DNA of 64,000 bases from Pomphorhynchus laevis (taxonomy: Eukaryota; Acanthocephala; Palaeacanthocephala; Echinorhynchida; Pomphorhynchidae): the NCBI GenBank assembly GCA_012934845.2, contig WNNJ02001572.1, positions 1-64,000 of the forward strand, read 5' to 3'. The notes under the pieces were generated by a model. It ran no database searches. It was not told where the DNA came from and was given only the letters and a program-made list of their open reading frames with translations. A program made the translations under genes and the position numbers. Below, in pieces: positions 21,011 to 33,468 of this stretch (position 1 is its first letter; each line of letters starts with the position of its first letter).

Positions 21011-21960
21011 TCATAAAAATTGACTTTTATTTTTAATTTCAGTTTATAATTCATCTTGATATAAATTATATAAAATCTTATAACAATTATTTATTATTAA
21101 TTAATTTTTTATTATTTAACTTTTAACTTTTATTTTGTATTATTTTTAATTTGCAATATAAAAAACGTAGACTCAGTTAGCTTATTTAATTAATTTTGCT
21201 ATTATGCAAAAATGTCATCTTTTGTGTAGTGAATGTATCTGTACCGAAAATATAACATGAAAATATAAATTATAATAATATTTTTAAATTATATAAACTA
21301 TAATATAACACAGCATGCAGTAGAAAATCAGCATCGCCTGAATGTTGCTCATTTTGTTGAAAATTAACCTATTCGCTGACTTTGAATAAAAATCATTAAC
21401 TATCTAAAATGTCAATTTATTACTTTAAGAAATAGTTGATATCGTCTGAAATTTAAGAGTCCAGTCAAAACTTGGAATTTCGGCACTTTTTAACGCAAAA
21501 AAGTAAATACTGTAAATTCTTAATTTTCAATGTTCTCTTATTATATAATACATACATTTGGTAAATTTAAATTGTGAATAGCTGTAAATTATTCTAAATT
21601 TTAATCTTGAATTATTTCTACAGGCTATTTTAACCCTAATTATGGAATTTTAAGAATTTCGTAAACTTTTACATAACACATCTTTGCAATGTTTCATGTC
21701 AATATTAATATTTAAAGCATTAACGAGTTTATTTGCTTGCTGTTTTTGAAATAGACTAATTTACTGTAAGTGTTTGTCGTCTTGATTTTGTCACCTGTTT
21801 TTGACACATATTGTTTTAATAACTGAGTTTAATATAAGTAAATCTTTTTAAAATTCGGAGAATTTTTAGCAAAATCAAATAATTTAAGGATATTTTCAAA
21901 AATGTACTAACATATATGAGTATTTTAAATTTAACCTAGTTGCATCTGTGAGCTGAAATT
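21011..21960. other. AT-rich DNA with the GACTCAGTTAGCTGATCTGA repeat motif
   Basis: No gene. A copy of the recurring motif GTAGACTCAGTTAGCT lies at 21166-21186. The rest is unremarkable AT-rich sequence. Confidence 0.5.
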
Positions 21961-21961
21961 C

Positions 21962-22142
21962 ATCTGATTGTGGCACGATATTATCCTCACAGGTATTGTT
22001 CCCATTTTTGATACAGCAGTACGCTACTAATCAGTCTGGGTGGGTCTCATCTGATGAGACCCACCCAGACTGATTAGTAGCGTACTGTTGTATCAAAAAT
22101 AGGAACAATACCTGTGAGTATAATATCGTGCCACAATCAGAT
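21962..22142. repeat. near-perfect 90-bp-arm palindrome (foldback)
   Basis: Arms of about 90 bp centred on T22052 with a one-base loop. Only three mismatches are seen across the arms. GC content is above the surroundings. It carries no ORF. It looks like a foldback MITE or a snap-back duplication. Confidence 0.9.
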
Positions 22143-22214
22143 AATATATGAGTATATTATAAACTTTGATAAACTTTAAAATAAATTTATTTTTAATTTC
22201 TATTTCATTCAAAA

Positions 22215-22447
22215 AAAATGTATAGTTTGTGATATTTCAGTATCGTTAAGTTGGAAGGTTTCCGTCTCGAGCGACCTCTAACAGGCACGCTGCATTTTCC
22301 CCGCTGCACTGCACAGCTTAAACGCTGCAAGAGGAAATTGGCAGCTCTTCGATCATCTGTTGCCACCATCAACATATTGCCCTGTTTTGTCAAAAAATTC
22401 GAAGTTATCGGCCCGGCAGCACCAATTGTGTCGATCGCCAACGGCAC
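22215..22447 (-). mobile_element. unclassified reverse-transcriptase element, C-terminal fragment
   Basis: Minus-strand frame with PLAIDTIGAAGPITSNFL, DRRAANFLLQRLSCAVQRGK. This pattern is familiar from the C-terminus of uncharacterised animal reverse-transcriptase elements, where a GG(M/I)G-like block precedes a conserved QR-S-AVQRGN ending. It is related in style to the fragments at 37.7 and 62.8 kb. Recognition is from memory of the pattern, not a search. Confidence 0.5.
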
Positions 22448-22469
22448 AAATTTATATTGCGATTCGTAA

Positions 22470-23878
22470 AAATAAATTATAAAATAATTATAAACTTTAA
22501 CAAAATAAACTTTAATTGTAACTTTTAATTATTTAAAATAACTATATACTCTAATAATTGTGATAGAATTAAAACTGAACTGCAAAATTTATAAAAATTA
22601 GTTTTTTTTTTCAAGTATTTTTCCATTCCTCTGAACGAAGAATTATATTTTGAATACTTAAGAAAGAATAAAATAAATTTAATATTAAGAAGTTCGAATG
22701 TAACATCTATTTATATACAATATTTTTCGCAAGTATTTTATCATTGTTCTGAACGGGGAATTATACCTTAAATACTCAAAAGAGAAATAAATCCAATATT
22801 AAAATATTTAGATTTTGAAAAAGACAAAGGATTTTAAGACCGGGATTTTGAAAAAGACCAGGAATTTTAAAAATACAAAAGTTTTTGAAATTGGTGAACC
22901 CAGTTTAAATATCAAATGTTTTATGTATCGTGTACCTTAGTATTCTACTTGAATTATTAAATAGAATGCACACAGTATTTGAACTACAAACATTACAGAG
23001 AAAAGTTGGCTATCAATTATTTTATTCAAGTCCGATAGCTATTTTACAAACACATGAAAGACCATCAATGCTAGTTGATTGTATATCGAACCAAATACCT
23101 GCGTAAATCATACCCTTCGACAATTTTATCTCATTAGGGCGCAATGTATGAAACATTGCTGGATATGATCTTAATCCGAAAACAAAATATATTTCGTATG
23201 ATATCGAAAATTCATGAGCTCAAATGTGCCAGACTTGGTGTGGCGCATTCGCAAGATGTACCAATTAAGAGGTTGCCTGTATGACATACTCTTCATTGTC
23301 TCCTGTATAGAGGAAGACAGTGTCCGCCTGCCAAACATTAAGAATCTACATGCATACTCTTAATTGTCTCTATAAGCGGCAGACTCCGACATCCGTCACA
23401 TTGGCATGTGCTAGTATACCACGAGATCTGATCCTTCTGCTCCATTCGATATCTGACTATTCTGCCAAGTAGAAAAATTGGTAAAAACACAATGAGAATT
23501 ATGAAAAATCATACATATATGATAAAAGCTTACTTCTATTTTTGTTCTGACTTTTCTTATTCCTCTTGCATGATATGTAAAACTATGCAATACATAGATT
23601 GCCGAATACAAGATAAACTACAATTCAATACCATATAAAACTATACGATACATCATACAATATATCATAAAATTACAATTGATTAAAATATCAATGGATT
23701 TCTATACAAGTAACTGAAATTGAGAAGTGACAATTCCTGAATATTTAATATGAAGTGACCATCTCGTGGCAAATTAACGTGGCAAATGCGTGTCAGATGC
23801 ACGCTTTTAAGTCAACTAACTAACAAAAATGAAAAAGTCAATCAGATAAATTGTTTAAATTGTTTAAATTGGATCGGA
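22470..23878. other. AT-rich intergenic DNA
   Basis: Short direct repeats of the phrase TTTTTCAAGTATTTT/TTCGCAAGTATTTTATCATT (22605, 22725) occur. No gene or element recognised. Confidence 0.5.
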
Positions 23879-24110
23879 TTAGGCGTTTTGATTCCACGAG
23901 AGAGGAGTAGCCACAATGAAGGAGCGGAGTCCAAAGGAGGTAGAGTAGTTTGGGACATGTAAAAAATGGGAATCACGGGAACGCAAGGAACAGTAAACAG
24001 GACGAAAATTGTAAAGAAAATGAAGGCTGAGAAAGGAAGGGATATTAAAAATCATGAGACGGAAAGCAGTGAGAAAAAGACGACATAGTATTACTATAGT
24101 AGTACTATAG
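23879..24110 (-). mobile_element. LINE C-terminal fragment
   Basis: Minus-strand frame ends YCSLRSRDSHFLHVPNYSTS, FGLRSFIVATPLSWNQ. This is the conserved ending of many CR1/I-type LINE ORF2 proteins (YNLRS, then R-S-FG-RSF, then A-P-WN). Only the end is preserved. A TAGTAC/ACTATAG simple repeat (24085-24140) interrupts it upstream. Confidence 0.65.
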
Positions 24111-24864
24111 TATATAGTACTATAGTATATAGTACTACTATGAAAAAAAGACGACATATAGTATTGTCTACATATAGTAGACAAATCGAGAATGGGATGT
24201 ATGATCAAAACGACGAAAACGGATTATAAGTCAAACGACTGTATTGACGATTCGTCGTAGCAGGGGAAGAAGAGTGTACTTAGGTGAGTTGGAAACTAGA
24301 CTAAGAAAGTAATTAAGTCTTGAGAATAGGAGAGAAGATATGAGAGTCCTACAAGGGAAATCGATCAATCTATGAATTTGACGGAGGTTGCAGTGAATCA
24401 AGGTGGATGAGTATCTATATATACATGTATGTATGGCTTACTTCTATTTCTGTTCTGACTTTTTCGAAGAACTTATGCTTGCAAACTCTAAGCATGGATT
24501 TCGTCCAATGTGCTACTACAAAATATAAAAAGTTATGGAATTATAATTTAATTATCAGTAATGAAACTTACAATTTTAATAGAATTTTTTTTATAAAATA
24601 AAGTTTATAATTTAATTATTATTATTTATTTATTTTTATTTTTTATTGATTTTATAATATAAAATCAATAAAATAAATTTATTAACAAACTTACAATACA
24701 AAAGTGCTAATTGCTAATGATAACGCTTTCAATCGTTCAAATCATCATCATTAATTCTTTCAATATTGAAATTAATATTGACCGTAGTCATGTAATAGAT
24801 GATACATATTCCCACTTTTGCTTATCCGCCATTTTCCGCCCTTAAACATATATTGGATACGGTT

Positions 24865-24995
24865 TATGTGGCGCCAGTGGCATCCCATATTAACGGACAG
24901 AAACCACTATGTTCAATTTTTTATTATTTTTTATTATTTCAACTTCATATTTCGCGCGTTTTCGTTGTTCATGATAATAAAAACGTTTTTTATGT
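24865..24995 (+). repeat. direct repeat, copy 1
   Basis: About 115 bp (GGCATCCCATATTAA, then CATATTTCGCGCGTTTTCG and GATAATAAAAACGTTTTT) recurs at 25988-26103 with minor differences. Confidence 0.8.
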
Positions 24996-25129
24996 ACTAA
25001 AAACGTTTAGCCCATTAATATAAATTGTATAAAATCTTATATACTTATTTATTATTTATCATTATATTTAATTTATAAATAATATAAAATATATATACTC
25101 AGTTAGCTGATCTGATTATAAACTCTCAT

Positions 25130-25425
25130 TTTTTACATGAGAGTCCAAATGTATCAGAATATGTAATTCTGGCAGAGATTGAAGTTAAAGTACTTTACAC
25201 TTGTATCCATCATAATGATGGCATTCAAACGGTAAACAAAATGATGCAAAATGCAGGTTGGGATTTAGAATGTCGCAACTTTGTAAGTGAAGCATTGATA
25301 TTTATACTTAATAAATTTATTGAATTTGATGGACATTATAAAAAAAACAAGTTTACGGATCACAATGGAAACACATTGTGCCCATGTCTATATATGTATA
25401 TGAAACGGCGTAGAATAACTTAGTG
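25130..25425 (+). mobile_element. Penelope-like element reverse transcriptase remnant (lineage 4)
   Basis: Plus-strand frame reads LYTCIHHNDGIQTVNKMM (equivalent to the SLYTNIPHEDGI block), then FVSEALIFILNKFIEFDGHY, equivalent to the PLE ILNNN-F-FN-K-Y block. The motif after it is lost. Very short and decayed. It is preceded at 25097-25117 by a copy of the GCTGATCTGATT repeat motif. Confidence 0.6.
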
Positions 25426-25595
25426 AAAACAACCTCTTCAATTTACAAACACTTAGTAGTCAACGGTAAATTTTCTAGATGTCACAGTTCCCACTTTACT
25501 GGGCTTTTTCAATCTAAACTAAATATTTTTTTCACCCTTATTATGTAAATACTAATTTCGCTATTAGAATATATATCCATCCTGATTTGTATTTA

Positions 25596-25915
25596 AATTT
25601 TTTAATTTCCAGGAACTATCAGGTGTAGTCAAACGACAGCAAAAATTGTTGTAGTTAAACTATACGTAAGCACAAGTTATCAATTGTTGTGTTTTGTTTG
25701 CTGCGGTTCCTACAAACAAAAATATTACATAAAAAATTTGTTAGCAACGATTATGATTCCAGCATCAAAGTGCAAACCGACAAGAAAAACTTTATTTATG
25801 TGATTTTTTTCTTTTTCGTGCTAATTTCTGAAGATGCTAGTACTTACTAGCGGTATGTTAAAATAATTTTTGTTGTCGTTTAACTATACCTGATAGTTGT
25901 TGGAAATTAAAAAAT
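25596..25915. mobile_element. MITE with about 50-bp terminal inverted repeats
   Basis: Left end 25596-25650 reads AATTTTTTAATTTCCAGGAA, then CTATCAGGTGTAGTCAAACG. The right end 25860-25915 is its inverse with a few changes. The 320-bp interior has no ORF. A further terminal repeat of the same family occurs alone at 38350-38415. This pattern indicates a non-autonomous DNA transposon; superfamily unknown. Confidence 0.7.
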
Positions 25916-25987
25916 TAATTTCACTGTTTAATGATACGTTCGATGTGCTCTTAAATTGTTCAGGGCGTTCAAACATCGACACAGTTC

Positions 25988-26103
25988 CTGTGGGCCCAGT
26001 AGTATCCCATATTAATAAACAGAATCCACTATGTTCAATCTCGCGAATTCTTCATATTTCGCACGTTTTCGCTGTTCATGATAATAAAAACGTTTTTCAT
26101 GGA
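25988..26103 (+). repeat. direct repeat, copy 2
   Basis: Second copy of the repeat at 24865-24995. It is preceded at 25925-25985 by the interspersed phrase AAATTGTTCAGGGCGTT, which also occurs at 40376 and 56455. Confidence 0.8.
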
Positions 26104-26924
26104 AAATTATCATTGATAAAATAATTTGTTCAAGAAAAATTTTTTTTGAAAGAATAATTTATTTTTAAAGACAATAAAAAAGGGTTTATAAATTAAAGTG
26201 TGACTATATGATTAGCCACGAGCTGTATCGTAGATAAATTTGTAATTGACCCGCAATGAATTAGCCTTGACTAGTGCGATATCAATACGTCTTCTCATAG
26301 AGCTAATTATGTCGGCGTACGACCGAGTTCACTGTGCTTACATTTATTTTATGGTGTAATTGTTATAAGTTATGTGATTAAAATTGATAGCATGTCATAT
26401 ATAAAAATATATAAACAATATATGAGAAGACACGATTCGAATATATATTTTTGTCCTAAAAAGAAAATCAAAGCCTCGGATCGCAAACGGATTCAATTAA
26501 ATTATCGCCAGGACCCACTCAATATCTTACTATTAGCTATTACATCAAAATATTATCAAAGATCTTCATTGTCTCAAAAATTGTATGAAAACAGCTAAAC
26601 AATCAAAATTTTATTTTTAGCAAAATCAAAAAAATATTCAAATTTTTAAACACAACTGTGCTCTTCATCAGGAATTGTAGCATTAGCTGTTAAAATTTGT
26701 GCATTTTTATATCATTACAGGAAAAACAGTTACACATAGGTTAGTTCAAAGAAAAAAATACACAGAGCAGAAACATTACAATCATAAAGATTTTCATAAT
26801 AACAAAACCATCAGGATTAAATATGTTAATACATGCATAAATGAAAAATGTCATAGTAGGAAAAGACGACAATAACAGACGATTTCAGTTGAGTTGTCTT
26901 ATAATAACGGCAAAGGGATCAGAT
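26104..26924. other. AT-rich DNA with PLE-like terminal phrases
   Basis: An AT-rich frame at 26374-26598 encodes nothing I recognise. The phrase TTATCAAAGATCTTCATTGTCTC (26554-26576) is repeated near 32128. On the minus strand at 26671-26646, CTGATGA is followed by a CACA/TGTG hairpin, a weak hammerhead-like remnant. Confidence 0.4.
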
Positions 26925-29330
26925 TCCTCTAACAGAAGGCGGAGCACACCAGTGCGCCGCCTTCTGTCTGAACCACACAGGGTCTCTAACAAACTTGGAG
27001 GTCCGGTCGATACAGACAATTGTTGGTAATCGCGAGATGAGGAACTTAACAAACCATGTATATGAGGAACTTAACGGCTCAGGTATCTGCTCGGGGAAAC
27101 GTCCTCTAGAAAATAAGACTAATCCCTTGATTGCCCAGATACCCCATAGGCGCATTTGAGCTTTCTCACTGAATGCTAGATGCTTGGCCGTTTCAAAGCC
27201 CATCTAGCTTTAAACAGTACACTTGAATTTAATCAAATCTGGTCCGGTCGACTATTTATCCGTAATGGTACACCACAAGGAATATTACTCGATGTGTAAA
27301 GGAATGGAGTGGTTGATGAATCAATATGGAAGTGAGCTGATAAATACAGCCACGTGCGATTTAGACGTGGACAACTAGTCTTGAAAAGAAGCGGCTGATG
27401 CCAGAGAATACATCTGTGCACCTGTGTCCAGAAAAAGGGCTGTGATATCATCAGCATATACCACTAGATATTGATCGCGTTTAAATGTTTTAAAGATTAT
27501 AATAGAAACAAGATATAAGATAGGAGAAAGTGAGGAATCTTGATGCACACCTTTAATATTGTAGAACTGACGAGCATCAGGGTCATCTTCATAAAGGAAC
27601 CGCTTGGTGTACAGCAGTATCTTCACACTCTTAACAATTCTTGCGGTCAACGCGAGGGACTTAAGAAAATAGATAACAAAGGGAATGGAAATACGATCAA
27701 ATGTAGCGGAAAAATCAAGGTAAACAGCCACAACGAGCTGATGACTGTTGTCCTGACAGAACCGATGCGGTTCTGTCAGGACAACCTCATCAAATGCCGA
27801 ATGGACCGAGTGACCTTTGTCAAACCCATTGAAACTTGGTGGAATTAAGTTACTTAGATTGTTGCGGATTCTACGAGTAAGCGCTTTTTCGTAGATGGAG
27901 ATGAGGGAGTTTCGTATCAAAAAAGGGAACGGATCTTCGGAACTTGAGACGACTTTTTTCTATGATAAAAATATTCTCCGGCAAATGTTGATGCCGGCAA
28001 CATCGGATGGGGAGGCTAACAGCATCGTAATGGTGACCTCCTTTCTCTGACTGTCTGTCAAAAGCTGGCATACCTGAGTGGAGAGTTGCGCATAGGATCT
28101 GGTTGTGTCCGGAAGTAAACCCCAGACATTCAGGATGTCAGTAAGCGATAAATCCTGCTCCTGGTAATTTAGTGGAACCACTAAATCTTTGAGTGGTTCC
28201 ATAATTATGGAGTGTTAGTGACTCCAAAACTTTATCAACGCCTATTCTGCCAATCCAACTAGATGCCCTCTCCCTCCAGCAGACAAACTTCTCCTTCTCG
28301 AATATCTTCCAGAATGATGACTGAGATGCATTAAGATGAGCAATGCTCACCTTATCTTTACTCAGCTGGAAGCTATATTTAGAGCTCAAGTATTCTTTCG
28401 AGAGGGCCTGCCTGAGGGAAACAGAAAGATTATGGAGGTTTGGCATTTTAGCTAGGACCTTGAGTTTTGTTGGAGTTGGATTAAATAAACGACCTTTATG
28501 GATAGTCGAAAATATCGCTGTAGCTTCCGACGAGAGATATGAATCAAATCGGGTCAGACTCGCATTTCCTACGACTGAGAAGAGTCGGATAGTAGCCTGG
28601 AAGAAGGCTGCTCTGATTGGATCAAAGTGAATTCTCCTCCTTAGCAGCGTGCCTTCCTCTAACCGCCAGTGAAGTAAGTAATGCGGGTTGGACAGTTGTT
28701 GGCACGACTGATTAATACAGGTAGGCTTAAACAGCCACCTCTAATGTAGCAGTAATATGTTGAGGAGTTAATTTGCTTTTGGGCAATGAAAGGTGGTCGC
28801 TGATGGTTTATGTATAAGATACACGTTCCTGGCTCTGCGGAGTGCTGCATTAATGAAACGATCAGTTCTGTCGTTGTAGTCATCAAGTAACATATCATAG
28901 CCGTTACCCAATATACGATATAGGAGTACACGATTCTTGTAAATCTATCCCGGCCGAATATAGAAATTGACTATACTGACGTTTACCGTTCTTTCAGAGT
29001 GTTATCGCTAGACAAGACATGACTGGACAAGAGTGGTTTAATAAGATGGATGATCTTAAGTGGCATTTAACTAAGATTAAAAGAACTTGAGATTAATAGT
29101 AGTGAGGAGGGCTTATGTACGGAGTATAGTGGGTGTATACAAAACCGAGTAATGTTTTGGGGAGACCGGATAGATCTAGTTTCCCGATTGACTATAACAT
29201 CTGCATCTCGTTCAGATAAAAGGCTAAGGGCAGAAGCACCTTCCGAATTACACAGAAAAATATTTAGTGAAAACGGTTCGGAATTACTTTTCATGCAAAG
29301 GGACAGCAAACCAACTAGTTAGGCCCAGAG
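26925..29330 (-). mobile_element. LINE-A copy 5
   Basis: Minus-strand ORF2 from MKSNSEPFSLNIFLCNSEG (29282) to the 3' region (26925). Visible blocks: DADVIVNRETRSI, NLHNLSVSLRQALSKEY, FNGFDKGHSVHSAFDE, YLDFSATFDRISIPF, LVVYADDITALFLD and GLVLFSRGRFPEQ. Many frame breaks. Two tight palindromes interrupt it, at 27747-27785 and 28174-28200, each an inverted copy of adjacent coding sequence. The copy is old compared with copy 3. Confidence 0.85.
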
Positions 29331-29439
29331 GGGGAAGGTTGCCGTTCCGGTTCTAACAGCAGAGCCACTGACCGCTCCTTTGACGGAGAAAGAGTTATCA
29401 TTATCTCCCTGTTTATTACTCCAACCTTCCTTTGATTGT

Positions 29440-30115
29440 GGACCTAGGCAGGCTATTATGCCTAACCCTTCTCGATCTTTCTTTTGGAATATATCCCAGA
29501 AGGAGAAGTTTGTTTGCTGGAAGGAGAAAGCATCGGGTTGGATTGCAAACGGGTATTGTTAAAGTTTTAGAGGAGTCAATATCCCTTTCACAATTATGAA
29601 GCCACTTAATCTCTCAAATCGATCCCACATTGGGGTGACTTTAGGAATAGGGACATCTGTTCCTGATATTCTTAACTCCCGGGACCACTTCCGGGTACTT
29701 CCAGAGCCCATGCTTCAAACTCCACTTGTGTCTATCAGAGACTATAAGAGGAAGAAGGTCACCATCACATTGCTTTTAGCCACCCTTTCTGATACAGTCT
29801 TATAAACATCAGCCAAAGGGTATTTTTAGCTATGAATAAATCGATTGCATGTCCTAATGCGGTCCGTTTCAATGTAAAACACCCTCATCTCCATCTACGA
29901 AAAAGCGCTTGAGCGTAAAATTCGCGGCAATCTATGTAGGCGTTACTTAATCCCACCAGGTTTTCATGGGTTTGTAAAAAGTCACTCAGTTCATTTAGCA
30001 ATAAATGAAGTGCATTGGTTTTGTCAAGAAAACAGTCATCAGCTTGATGTGGCTGTTTTTCTTGACTTTTCCGCTGCATTTGACAGCATCTTCATTTCTT
30101 TTGTTCTCTTTATTA
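29440..30115 (+). mobile_element. LINE-A copy 6, middle part of ORF2
   Basis: Plus-strand fragment beginning at NPSRSFFWNISQKEKFVCWK (29461) and running through the segment before reverse-transcriptase motif A (GFHGF, FLDFSAAFDSIF). It breaks off near 30115, where a hAT-type relic begins. Copies 5 and 6 are arranged head to head. Confidence 0.8.
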
Positions 30116-30125
30116 AAAGCTATTG

Positions 30126-31415
30126 CTGATGAGTTAATGTAGTTTGCGACCAAAGACATTGTTCGAGTTACGATTGGAGTTAAATTTGTTAATAAATCAA
30201 GTGTCATTTCGTTATCTAATGACACTGTTCACAGCAGAATAACTGACATTTCTGCTGATATAATTGATCAAGTAGTTTTTAGGAAATAAAATCAGATATA
30301 CTTACAATATTCAGCTATCAGATCGATGAATCCACAGATGTTGCAAATTGTTCACTTGTTTACGTGATGCTTTTGGTGATTTTAAAGACGAATTTCTCTT
30401 TTGTCAACCTTTTAAAAGAACTACCACATCACGTGATATTTTTTAAAAAAGTTGGTTCATTTCTAGAAAAGTATAAAATCCATTGGTATAATACTTGTAG
30501 TACCTGCGCAGATTGCTCCACATATGCTTCGATGCCTGTCTAAATTTTAACGCTTGGTACATAATGAGCCATTAAAAGTCATCGGAACTCATTGTATGAT
30601 TCATATCAAATATTAGCAACGAAGACTGCCATAAGAATTACGAGAATTAATGAAAAACATCGTAAGATCTGATCATTTTGAAAAAGCAAGTGCTTTAAAC
30701 ATTCGACTGTGTAAATGGATGAGTCAAATAAGTTTTGCTATTTTCCACATATTTCTCTGTTGTTATTAGTTAGATTAGTTAGTTGTTATATAGTTATTGC
30801 AAGGAATTTTTTTGGTCTTCCTGATGAACTTAAACAGTTTTTTAAAGCAAATACATAGAAGCATAGCGATGAAAGTGTATTACAGAAAATAGCCTATCCG
30901 GTTGGCATATTTGCCATCTCGAATGAGTTAAATTTATCACTGCAAGGACAAGTGACATATTTCAGATAAATATTCTTTGGTTTATCTGAAAATATCCGAT
31001 TTCTAAATGAAAGTTCAGCTTTGACAATCAAAATTTGACTAAAATAAAATGCTTTGTGAGGAAAATTGCATTGAATCTGACAAACGGAATGAAGTGTGAA
31101 AGAACATTTACTTATTTGCTTATGCTTGATGTCAAAATTTCAACACTCCCTCCAAATCTAATGGACATCGTTTCTACTTGCCAGAAGTCTATTAACAGTC
31201 AAAGTTGATGTTCCTGAGACATCACGTTAAGAGTTAATTGAACTCATAAATAGGAACGTAGCGAAAAACGATTTATTTTAAATGTCATTCATACAATTCT
31301 GGATCAAGCGGATTCAATCATATCCCGTTTTGTCTGAGACTACGTTGTGCCTTCTTTATTTCTAACAACGTATCTTTGTAAAACTGGTTTTTCAAACCTG
31401 TTTTAACAAGTATAT
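30126..31415 (+). pseudogene. hAT-type (ZBED5/SCAND3-like) transposase relic
   Basis: Translated blocks in shifting plus-strand frames match domesticated-hAT-like proteins. SVISLSNDTVHSRITDIS and ADIIDQVVF resemble the LSNDTV-RRI-DMS-DI block. ESTDVANCSLV-type sequence follows near 30330, then NFSFVN. GLPDELKQFFKA and IFAISNELNLSLQGQ lie near 30810-30965, and the C-terminal dimerisation segment FWIKRIQSYPVLSETTL near 31295. Many stops and shifts, so it is dead. hAT transposases cut and paste DNA; terminal inverted repeats and the 8-bp duplication could not be identified. Confidence 0.65.
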
Positions 31416-31796
31416 CTACAAAAATCTACTTAACGCAGAATACGATCTTCGTCATGCTCTTGCAAATACTTTCCAAGAATTTCCGATTTGTCAAAACAGA
31501 AACAAGCTAAACCTTCACACCGACGTTACCTTATTTGCAATACCTTGGCAACAATTTTGTATTAATGTAATTGAGATTAGTATCCATGCTCTGCCATTCG
31601 TTCCAACTTTTCACATAAGTATGCCACATGAATATGGTAAATACCAAATATAGAAAAGTAAATAAATGCAAGTTAAATTTTAATTAAATTTCAGATCGTT
31701 TATCAAAGTGGCAAAACATTATGTTATAGTCCAATTTATTGTTTGCAAATAGCAGGTATTTTCAGTCCGACCATTTTCATATCATTCTATAGGTCA

Positions 31797-32075
31797 GCAC
31801 CCATAGCAGACAAACTGAGAGAATCAAGGCTGAGATGGTATGAACATGTACTGAGGGCAGACGTGAACACACTGGCGCAGGCACCACTTCAAATCGAGGT
31901 CGCCAGAAAGAGACCAATAGGAAGACCACAGAAAAGATGGATGGATACCCTACTGAATGAAATGAAAATGGTCGGATTCACACCCGAAGACGCAGCGGAT
32001 AGGGCATTTTGGCACTATCGAACGTGGCAAGCGGACCCCGCCAAACGGGATAAAACGCTAAGAAAAAATAGCAGG
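31797..32075 (+). mobile_element. RTE-type LINE 3' end
   Basis: Frame 31743-32087 carries the highly conserved RTE C-terminus: DKLRESRLRWYEHVLRADVN, KRPIGRPQKRWMDTLLNEMK, then DRAFWHYRTWQADPAKRDK. Only this last part of ORF2 is present, as expected for a 5'-truncated copy. The frame is uninterrupted. Confidence 0.85.
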
Positions 32076-32089
32076 TGCTTCATCTGATT

Positions 32090-33430
32090 ATGATATACTA
32101 CTTATTTTAGTATAGATTGTATATATATTATCAAAGATGCTCATTGTCCGAAAAATTGAATGAAAAGCACTTTGAAAATTTGAATAAACCTTTTTCGATT
32201 TTGCTAAAATAAGAATTTTGATTGTCGAGATGTTTTTATAGTATAAACATTATTTTTACTTATATTGCAATAGCATTTTACTAAAATTGGATTTTTTAGG
32301 ACTGGTAAAATTAAAATAACAATATGGTTTCTGTACACGTTTTATCAAATACCTAAAACAATAACATTTGCCCATTTAATTGATTTCTACAAATCTGTAT
32401 TCTATAAGTAAAGAACAAGTCAACTTCTTTCCCTTTTCCCACTGTTTTAAGTAACAGAAAATATTAAGAATAACCTTTGAAGTTTATATGTAATTAATAC
32501 ACATCAAATAAACGTTCAATGCTAATCAATAGCAAACGGCTGTACACATTAAAAACATAATCAGATGGCCCTTCATTTGAGTTTAATGCTAAATAATATT
32601 AGCTGTTATTATTAGTTTATTTAAATAATTTGCCTTGTGGATTAAAATAGGTAGAGGAAAAACTATGCTTTATTCAATATTGCGCTGATTATTTATTAAC
32701 ACTATCAGGTAAATAAAATACAAAACACAAAGTAGCGTAAAAATATTAAGAAATAACCTTTGAAATTTATATACAGTACATTAAATAAACGTTCAATGCT
32801 AATATTACATGCATAAATAATTATGATAGTATATTTTATAATATTGTATAATACAATATTATCCTAATATTACGTGCATTAAAATCAAACTCAAGGCATT
32901 ATAAAAATCTATGATACTTTCGCATGTAACTAATATTTACATTTAATAAAAGATGAATTACATAAACTAATAATTAATCTAATAATCAATCCATAAATAA
33001 TCTAATAATTAAATATATTTATAAATGAATGTAATTAAAAACAAATTCATGGCATAATTCAAATCCAATATACTTTTATATGCAACTTGTATTTATGTAT
33101 AATGCAACTATAAAAATTCACATTTTTACAAATTTCAAATAAATTTAAAACAAATTTCAAATAAACAATAAAAATAAGCAATTTAAATTAAATTTTTTAA
33201 AATAAAAATAGATTTTTTTTGAATAAAAAATTGTCGAAATTTTGTTTAATTTGATTTATATTTAATTTGATTTAAAACAATTTATATTTTTAATACCATA
33301 TATGAATGAAAGAAAATATGTAAAATTTATGATTTTTACGGAAGAAAAAAAAGCACCTAAACTTTTTTTACAAAAATGTAAAATGTTATCAAATATTTTG
33401 AGTATTTTGTATATTTCGAGGTGTTAATAG
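32090..33430. other. AT-rich intergenic DNA with a dispersed duplicate
   Basis: A segment of about 70 bp (AACCTTTGAAGTTTATAT, then AAATAAACGTTCAATGCTAAT) at 32465-32530 recurs at 32750-32805. No gene seen. The right end should hold the promoter of the first cystatin gene. Confidence 0.5.
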
Positions 33431-33468
33431 ACTGAATCGGAAAGAACCTTGCCCATTAAAATCAAGAA

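Noticed and set aside
26374-26598. 74-residue basic frame
   Set aside because: No recognisable domain, in PLE-like AT-rich repeat context; not counted as a gene.
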